A DNA stretch of 12,743 bases from Thermoplasmata archaeon (GTDB lineage: Archaea > Thermoplasmatota > Thermoplasmata > Thermoplasmatales > Thermoplasmataceae): positions 1 through 12,743 of the forward strand of contig JAKAYH010000026.1 of the NCBI GenBank assembly GCA_021826835.1, in the 5' to 3' direction. Within the stretch, counting starts at the first letter, position 1; every line of letters starts with the position of its first letter. The notes beneath the pieces were generated by a model, which was given only the letters and a program-made list of their open reading frames with translations, did not search any database and was not told where the DNA came from. The translations under genes were made by a program, and so were the position numbers. Below, in pieces: positions 7,885 to 12,743 of the stretch.

Positions 7885-8586
7885 TCATTCCCCGGTCCAT
7901 CGTTTAAATTCTTTTGGAAGTAGATCAACTAACTCATGAGCTTCAGCTGATACTATATCATAAGTTCTTTCAAATTGTTTCAGAACCATTATAAAACGCC
8001 TGAAAGTTCCAGGTCTATCTTCTTTCCCACCAGCACCTCGCTTGGGTTTTCCACTAATTCTGTCAAGGTAAAGAGTTGCAGCAGCTTTAACCACTTCTGT
8101 GTTTATGTATGTAGAATTCCTTGCAGCAAACTGTTCCGAAAGTTCTCCTTGAACGTTTATGGGATTCCAAAGAAAGAGTGAGAGAGATTCTTCATCTTTA
8201 TGCATAGCAATCAAATCATAAGGCAACCATACAAAATGCCTGTAATGTGTATTCCATTCTGATGAAAAAATATACCTGTAGTTCAAACCTGGACACAGTT
8301 TTCCAGATTTGTCTTTTGCAAGTAATTCGAACCAGAAATATCCAAGCCAAGTCCAAAGCCCTTTGTTATAAACTATTTCTTCCCTCATAATTCCAGCGTT
8401 TTCAAATTTGCTCAACAAATATTTCGCCATCTCCATTTTAGACTGAAAATAAGGATGTTGCTCTAAATCACACGGAACATGATACTCACTAGAGTAACCA
8501 TCGTTTAATTCAGGTTTCTCAACTATCCTACCTTCTCGAAGATCTAATATATACTGTCTGAAAAGTTCAATTCCAGAGTCATTCAT
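7885..8586 (-). CDS. Conserved protein of unknown function in the GHKL ATPase cassette
   Basis: About 233 residues, soluble, no signal peptide. Visible landmarks: GLWTWLGYFWFELL near the middle, THYRHFVWLPYDLI, GELSEQFAARN, ATLYLDRISGKPKRG, a TFRRFIMVLKQFERTYDI stretch and the ending LVDLLPKEFKRW. The Trp/Arg-rich pattern looks like a conserved family found beside GHKL ATPases and cytosine methyltransferases; it may match a domain of unknown function, but I cannot name it with confidence. No PD-(D/E)XK, HNH or helicase motif is seen. The start is placed at ATG 8586, 19 bases after the upstream stop, with AGGG close upstream; a longer frame to 8676 would overlap that gene by 71 bases. Last gene of the ATPase operon before the methyltransferase. 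Inferred role: partner or specificity factor. Confidence 0.8.
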   Translation of the reverse strand: MNDSGIELFRQYILDLREGRIVEKPELNDGYSSEYHVPCDLEQHPYFQSKMEMAKYLLSKFENAGIMREEIVYNKGLWTWLGYFWFELLAKDKSGKLCPGLNYRYIFSSEWNTHYRHFVWLPYDLIAMHKDEESLSLFLWNPINVQGELSEQFAARNSTYINTEVVKAAATLYLDRISGKPKRGAGGKEDRPGTFRRFIMVLKQFERTYDIVSAEAHELVDLLPKEFKRWTGE

Positions 8587-8605
8587 GACCCTAAGCCTTG
8601 TCGTT

Positions 8606-9385
8606 TCAATCACTCTCCGAGATATTGGACTTAAGTGGAAGAAACTTTTCTGTGAACACGTCGACAATTCTATCAACCATATTTAGTAAATCTTCTATCG
8701 TGACATCATCGATTTCATTGAATAATTCGTTAAACTCTTCGATTCCACAAGTTTCTTTTACAAACCTAATCCACTTGGTTTTCACGCTTTGTTCATCATC
8801 CTCATCTGGCATTTCTCGCTCAATTATAAAATATCGATATAGAACTTCTTTCAGGACAGCAGGTAATACTGAACATTTGAAGATATAATCGTGTTTTAAT
8901 AATTCTTCCACTCTGTTAATCTCAGAATTTATCAGCAATACTGGCCTACCCGAGTCAAAGTCAAGCTTCCACACTTGCTTTATATTCTTAGTAAAAGTAA
9001 CTTCAAGAAGAGGAGAGGTTCCCATTCTTCCAGAAGATCTGGGGAGACTTATTGCCGTAGATTTGCCAAGGATTCTCTTGTGTTCTTCACCTGTGGCAAC
9101 AACTGATACATAAAAAGTTAATGAAGGAAAAGATGCAAACTCAGGCAGAGGTTGATCTTTGATCTTTGACGGAGACCCCACACTACCCATAGAAAAACGT
9201 TTAAATGCGTAGCTGCCTTTGTTCACATCAACATATATGGAAGCAGAAGAAGGGAACGAATATCCATTACCAAGAGTAACTTCACAACTAAAGGATACAT
9301 CCGATCTATTAACGTTGTCGGTATGAATAGCAACCGAATCAAGTCTAATTTTCTGTCGTGACGTATAATTGAACCTTCTTATCAA
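8606..9385 (-). CDS. Conserved partner protein of the GHKL ATPase
   Basis: A 259-residue soluble protein. The start IRRFNYTSRQKI is basic, the first 160 residues look strand-rich (SASIYVDVN, FPSLTFYVSVV, GKSTAISLPRSSGRMG, SPLLEVTF), and the last 100 are helical and acidic. It resembles an uncharacterised family I associate with the GHKL ATPase encoded just upstream; no enzyme motif is visible. It starts at TTG 9385 with a strong GGAGG site about 9 bases upstream, inside the last codons of the ATPase gene, whose stop is two bases away. Close coupling suggests equal production and a physical complex. The next gene begins 19 bases after its stop. Function unknown; an adaptor or DNA-binding beta-domain is a guess. 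Confidence 0.82.
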   Translation of the reverse strand: MIRRFNYTSRQKIRLDSVAIHTDNVNRSDVSFSCEVTLGNGYSFPSSASIYVDVNKGSYAFKRFSMGSVGSPSKIKDQPLPEFASFPSLTFYVSVVATGEEHKRILGKSTAISLPRSSGRMGTSPLLEVTFTKNIKQVWKLDFDSGRPVLLINSEINRVEELLKHDYIFKCSVLPAVLKEVLYRYFIIEREMPDEDDEQSVKTKWIRFVKETCGIEEFNELFNEIDDVTIEDLLNMVDRIVDVFTEKFLPLKSNISESD

Positions 9386-9387
9386 AA

Positions 9388-11232
9388 TTAGTCTACCTCC
9401 TTGAATTTATAATTTATGATCAGATCTCGTTTTGGATCAAATCCCTCTGCTGAAAGACGGAAATTCTGGACTTTTACCAAAATTTCTATTTTGTTATTAT
9501 TGGTGCTTAAGATCTCTCCACCTATTACATCGACTTTGATATTCTCCCCAAAAACGAAGTCGAAACTATTATAATGATTGAAAGGACTTCCTGTGGAAAT
9601 ATCGTATGCTGCCTTCACGTACAAACGAATGGGAAATGCCGAATCCATAAGTTCTTTTGTGGAAAAAACCGTAAAACCTCCGCTAATTTTAGCAAGTTGA
9701 AAAATGGGTTTAGATCTTTCAATATTAATATCCGGATTTGGACTATTCCTTTCTCTGCCAATTCCACCTCCACTATCATTTATATAAAATATTTCTGCTA
9801 ATATGTTTCTTTCTGTGATCTCTACTTTTTTAGAAAGCACTGACACTAATGAGGCAGGTAAACTTTTAATAAAATCAATTATTTTCTTTGGAAATAAATA
9901 GCTTTTTTCTCTCACCCTTTCAGATTTTGGACTCCACTGGGTGTGAGATGGGTTTTCAGAATCACCCAGAAATTCAGCGGAAACGTGATCGTTTACGATA
10001 AGAAGTACAACCCCTTCATTCGGTCTGAATGAAATACCATCTACCACATTTATACCACTTCTAACACAGTGCGTATTTTCCTTTTTGAAAAAAGTATCTC
10101 TAGTGATTCCTAAATCAACATACGTATTTTCAGCAGACTCGTCTTTTTTCTGAATATCAAACTTGACTCTTATCTTTATAAGACCTCTACCCAATGTATC
10201 ATATCTTTCCTTCATTCTGTTGAGGTCATCTCCAAAACTGGAATCACCAACCTCAAGTGTTTGTTGCATTTCAAAGGAAAGAATGACATCAGGTTCCTTT
10301 GTCAATAATTGTTGATATAAGTTAAAAAATTTTTCATATCGTCTGTATCTTTCATCCTTCTTTGACATTGATCTCAAAAAGTCTTCTATGTTTCCTTTCT
10401 CGAGACTGTATCCAAGATGAGAAGGAGAAATATTGAAAGTCTCTATTATTATTTTGAGTCTCCCTTCTACTATAGAAAACAAGTAGTGCTCAAGGACGTT
10501 TATAAGTATGTCCTCGGATAAATTTAGACTTTTTGATATACTGTCAACCGGGTGCGGTATAATGAGGGAGAAACCTGGTAAATTATTTCTTCTCAAATTA
10601 AAGGTCGTGAAAAATGAGTTGATCAAACTGAGATCCTGAATAGGCTGATAATCTTCACTTGCAAATATACCATCCGACGTGAATCGTCTGTTATTTATCT
10701 TATGCGGTTTCAAAAGAATTCTTCCCATAAGTTTTGGTGACGAACCTGATTCCGTATTGCTTATGCCCCAAAAAGATTTCACCTTCGACGCCTCGAAAAA
10801 TGAATATTTACCTATTCCCCACCTTCCTCCCTGTTGCATTCCTTTCCTAGTTGATCCATCAAGCCACCAGAAATTGAAAAAATTTCCGGATTCAGCATCA
10901 TCTGCATCTTTTAAGGTACTACCCGTAAGTCCAACGGTGCCGAAATCCTCTATTGCAAGAAATTCAAATCCAGAATTTACCAATTCATGAGTTGATATAC
11001 CTACCTCTGAAAGATGCTCTTCCATCCCCAAGAAGAGAGTTGACATTCCATGATGCACTCTACCGAACACGAATCTTACTGTTACTGAACCTTTATCTTT
11101 ATCGGATGCGTCCAAAGAGTTTTGAACTGCTTCACGAATCACTGCTTCTAGGTTCTGTTGCATATTGAAAAATTCGGCTTCATGTGAAGTTCGAATTATC
11201 TCATCCATCTGACTCTCTCTAAAGTGCCACAT
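9388..11232 (-). CDS. GHKL-type ATPase of a putative defence cassette
   Basis: A 614-residue soluble protein with an N-terminal GHKL (Hsp90/MutL/MORC-like) ATPase domain: N-box VIREAVQNSLDAS (31-43), with Glu34 the likely base and Asn38 the likely Mg ligand, motif II EDFGTVGLTG (95-104), slightly unlike the usual DxGxG, and lid motif GGRWGIGKYSF (135-145). The C-terminal two thirds are strand-rich, with the landmark LGDSENPSHTQW, and end in KFKEVD. There is no HATPase kinase half, transmembrane segment or nuclease motif. ATG 11232 is preferred to the upstream ATG at 11295: MWHFRESQ looks like the family start, GGGAG lies 6 bases upstream, and the longer form would overlap the preceding gene. 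Related ATPases were reported beside restriction-modification genes. Inferred role: an ATP-driven clamp or switch that controls the cassette's effector. Confidence 0.88.
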   Translation of the reverse strand: MWHFRESQMDEIIRTSHEAEFFNMQQNLEAVIREAVQNSLDASDKDKGSVTVRFVFGRVHHGMSTLFLGMEEHLSEVGISTHELVNSGFEFLAIEDFGTVGLTGSTLKDADDAESGNFFNFWWLDGSTRKGMQQGGRWGIGKYSFFEASKVKSFWGISNTESGSSPKLMGRILLKPHKINNRRFTSDGIFASEDYQPIQDLSLINSFFTTFNLRRNNLPGFSLIIPHPVDSISKSLNLSEDILINVLEHYLFSIVEGRLKIIIETFNISPSHLGYSLEKGNIEDFLRSMSKKDERYRRYEKFFNLYQQLLTKEPDVILSFEMQQTLEVGDSSFGDDLNRMKERYDTLGRGLIKIRVKFDIQKKDESAENTYVDLGITRDTFFKKENTHCVRSGINVVDGISFRPNEGVVLLIVNDHVSAEFLGDSENPSHTQWSPKSERVREKSYLFPKKIIDFIKSLPASLVSVLSKKVEITERNILAEIFYINDSGGGIGRERNSPNPDINIERSKPIFQLAKISGGFTVFSTKELMDSAFPIRLYVKAAYDISTGSPFNHYNSFDFVFGENIKVDVIGGEILSTNNNKIEILVKVQNFRLSAEGFDPKRDLIINYKFKEVD

Positions 11233-11233
11233 T

Positions 11234-11542
11234 TTATTCTCCCAAAAGATTCTTTTTGAAACAACCATTATTAGAATTGTGAGTACTACGTTCAACTCTC
11301 ATTAATTTATACATTTTCCATTCCAGATCATTTACAATGAATAAGTTCAATTCTTGCATTATTTTCACTTGGTTAATCTCCGATATTTTTCTTATGCATA
11401 TCCCCAAAGATTGACGTATTGATTTACCAAAAAAAATTACACCCTCAACTTCTCTTGAAAGATTTATAGGGTTTCTTTCCATTCTCCAATTGTGAACCAA
11501 ATTGCGAAATAAAAACTTTCTAAAACCATAGTTATTTTTCAT
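11234..11542 (-). CDS. Small protein of unknown function, first gene of the ATPase operon
   Basis: About 102 residues starting at ATG 11542 (a GTG at 11545 is one codon upstream). It is basic and helix-rich: MKNNYGFRKFLFRNLVHNW near the start, then GKSIRQSLGICIRKISEINQ. I recognise no family. Its TAA ends one base before the ATPase ATG, and its last codons contain that gene's GGGAG site, so the two are coupled. A TATA-like box (11574-11581) lies about 36 bases upstream. The frame continues back to about 11575 with a GAGGTGA site before an ATA codon (11563), so the N-terminus is uncertain. A stop-free run of this length in such AT-rich DNA is unlikely but possible by chance. Confidence 0.5.
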   Translation of the reverse strand: MKNNYGFRKFLFRNLVHNWRMERNPINLSREVEGVIFFGKSIRQSLGICIRKISEINQVKIMQELNLFIVNDLEWKMYKLMRVERSTHNSNNGCFKKNLLGE

Positions 11543-11573
11543 CACGAGATCTATTTCTGCTATACTTTCACCT

Positions 11574-11581
11574 CTTTAAAT
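11574..11581 (-). promoter_or_regulatory. TATA-like box of the ATPase operon
   Basis: Read leftward it is atttaaag. It would start transcription near 11552, about 10 bases before ATG 11542. It is the only good candidate directly upstream of the four-gene operon. Confidence 0.35.
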
Positions 11582-11601
11582 GTTAAGACAATGTATTCGT
11601 T

Positions 11602-11778
11602 TCACAATTTGCAATTCTTTGTTTTACAAAGATTTATGTATATATATTTATCCGAAGATTCAACTAATTTCCTTGAAGATGATAGAATATTATATGCTTT
11701 AACTTGTAAACCTGTCTGATAACTTTTATATTTCATTGAAAAATATGAAAGCAAAAGAGTAAGATATTTCTCAGACAT
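11602..11778 (-). CDS. Possible 58-residue small protein
   Basis: ATG 11778 begins MSEKYLTLLLSYFSMKYKS and the frame ends in a Lys/Cys-rich tail (KTKNCKL). A TTG three codons upstream is an alternative start. There is no clear ribosome site. It lies upstream of the ATPase operon on the same strand, where a small regulator might be expected, but no helix-turn-helix can be claimed. It may be chance. Confidence 0.2.
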   Translation of the reverse strand: MSEKYLTLLLSYFSMKYKSYQTGLQVKAYNILSSSRKLVESSDKYIYINLCKTKNCKL

Positions 11779-11787
11779 CGTTTTCAA

Positions 11788-12316
11788 TATTTCTATACAA
11801 AACAGATGTTAATAAGTTTTACGATTTTCGTTTTGTCATGAAATGAAATGTCACCATCGAATTTCTCTTGCCCTAGAATAAATATTTAGTAAATACAGGT
11901 CAAAATTTAAAAAGTGGAAATTAGAACATAAGGTTTGCAATGAACAAATTAAATCAATTTCGAATTAAAGAGTGTGATCAAAGAGAAGCGATTCATTATA
12001 TAACTTAGTAAATAGAAAGTCTTTGTACTGGTTTAATGCAGAAAATTAATTAGGATATAATTCCAGAACTCGTTTTATTGGCCGACGCAATTTTAATATT
12101 GAATTTATGTTAAATTTTATTCTTAAAATTAAATTGAAGTAAAATTAACTTCAAAAATTTGGATTGTAAATGTATCATTGGTAATTTTTCATATTAATTT
12201 CAAAGATTCTTTAATTGCTTAACCTGAGTGAAAAATTATATTTCACTTATTCATTATTCAACATTTTCCCGCATAAAAAATTTTTGAATGTAGACTAAAC
12301 CGGATCTAAAGGTAGT
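11788..12316. other. AT-rich stretch without a gene
   Basis: This 530-base region has no credible intact gene. A short rightward frame from 11940 (MNKLNQFRIKECDQREAIHY, then two stops) could be a trace of an integrase N-terminal half, since the integrase C-terminus lies just downstream, but the likeness is too weak to annotate. Confidence 0.55.
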
Positions 12317-12371
12317 ATGGACATGAGTGTATGGAAAGTTAAAGGCGACAGTCATAAGGAACACAATATAG

Positions 12372-12551
12372 GAAAATGGAAACATAGCGTTAATTCTGCA
12401 GTCTCACACACATGCTATGAGACACTTCTGTGCCACAAAGCTTCTGAAGTCAGGAGTAAATCTCATGAAAGTGCAGATCCACCTAGATCACAAGTCAATT
12501 GGAAGCACTCAAAGGTTCACCCATCATATGAGCAACGAAATCAGACTATGA
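12372..12551 (+). pseudogene. Decayed tyrosine recombinase (integrase), C-terminal remnant
   Basis: The frame from 12372 to the TGA at 12549 encodes the end of a tyrosine recombinase catalytic domain: HAMRHFCATKLLKSG (HxxRH box, 12411-12455), VQIHLDHKSI (normally LGH) and STQRFTHH. Integrases have the nucleophile Tyr where this copy has Phe (TTC), and Gly of LGH is Asp, so it should be inactive. The frame is closed by TAG at 12369 and no complete N-terminal half is present. Just upstream, in another frame, VWKVKGDSHKEHNI (about 12329-12370) may be the usual GKGxKxR strand, which would mean a frameshift. An 80-codon frame at 12317-12559 overlaps in the wrong frame and is a shadow. It points toward the tRNA gene 115 bases away, the usual place for an element's integrase. 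Confidence 0.8.
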
Positions 12552-12643
12552 ATATATGAATTGTGCAAAAGTGTTCTGGAACCCTATTTTCGAATTGATA
12601 GAGGAGTTAGCAATATGAAAGAAAAATCAATATTATAAGAATG

Positions 12644-12648
12644 AAAAA
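12644..12648 (-). terminator. T5 tract after the tRNA
   Basis: Read leftward, TTTTT occurs about 17 bases after the tRNA 3' end. Short T runs commonly end archaeal tRNA transcripts. Confidence 0.45.
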
Positions 12649-12665
12649 CGGGGAGTCGCAGGGAG

Positions 12666-12743
12666 TGGGAGCACTGGGATTTGAACCCAGATCTGCGGGT
12701 CTCTTCCCGGTTCATAGTTCCAGTCAATCATCACGAATCAGAT
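12666..12743 (-). tRNA. tRNA, 3' part only, probably with an intron
   Basis: Read leftward, a perfect T arm (five pairs around TTCAAAT; 12674-12690) is followed by the acceptor strand TGCTCCC and discriminator A (12666-12673). CCA is not encoded. Before the T arm, acccgcagat can serve as the 3' side of the anticodon stem plus variable loop, but the sequence upstream (12709-12743) does not supply the matching stem and seven-base loop. The likely reason is an intron after position 37, with exon 1 beyond the window. If a standard bulge-helix-bulge is assumed, the intron end gaag would pair with CTTC at 32-35, hinting at an anticodon starting TC, but this is weak. Identity cannot be fixed. The 3' half of such genes is the usual target of tyrosine integrases. 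Confidence 0.85.

Noticed and set aside
11940..12080. Possible integrase N-terminal trace (MNKLNQFRIKECDQREAIHY, then stops)
   Set aside because: Resemblance to the core-binding domain is impressionistic and interrupted by stops. It needs a frameshift-aware profile search.
12317..12559. 80-codon rightward open frame rich in His and Ser
   Set aside because: It overlaps the integrase remnant in another frame, and most of it has no protein-like pattern. Only a short part (about 12329-12370) might belong to a frameshifted integrase.
12601..12638. GAGGAG site before ATG at 12615
   Set aside because: The frame is only seven codons (MKEKSIL). It may be the trimmed start of a lost gene, but nothing supports it.

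Overview
The window looks archaeal. TATA-like boxes lie about 26 bases upstream of several start codons (leaderless genes), while downstream operon genes carry strong GGAG/GGAGG ribosome sites. The partial tRNA at the right end has no encoded CCA and probably has an intron. Coding DNA is moderately AT-rich and the gaps are very AT-rich. A Thermoplasmata-type euryarchaeon is a reasonable guess, but no marker gene fixes the lineage.

Layout, left to right. At 1-62 is the start of a leftward gene that leaves the window, divergent from a complete CorA-type divalent metal channel gene (194-1210). After an AT-rich gap comes a leftward pair with a 4-base overlap: a sensor-like protein with two GHKL ATPase domains (2870-4960), then a response regulator with a receiver domain and an unfamiliar C-terminal domain (1791-2873). 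A 1.2-kb gap with almost no coding capacity follows. Next is a Vsr mismatch endonuclease gene (6204-6614), convergent with a C5-cytosine DNA methyltransferase gene (6609-7799); the two share their last six bases. Upstream of the methyltransferase is a leftward operon read from about 11.55 kb to 7.9 kb: a small unknown protein, a GHKL-type ATPase, a protein of about 259 residues, and a protein of about 233 residues. Beyond it are AT-rich DNA, the decayed C-terminus of a tyrosine recombinase (12372-12551), and the 3' part of a tRNA gene running off the right edge.

Interpretation. The block between corA and the tRNA looks like a defence island brought in by an integrative element. Dcm and Vsr are a modification and mismatch-nuclease pair. 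The GHKL ATPase with its two partners resembles the GHKL/MutL/MORC-type ATPase cassettes that Iyer, Abhiman and Aravind described beside restriction-modification genes, but no Z1 or other helicase and no recognisable PD-(D/E)XK nuclease other than Vsr is visible here. The double-GHKL sensor and its regulator may be a second, signalling-type defence module. The main candidates for new biology are the double-GHKL sensor/regulator pair, the helicase-less ATPase cassette, and their grouping with Dcm-Vsr. Joint function is inference from position.
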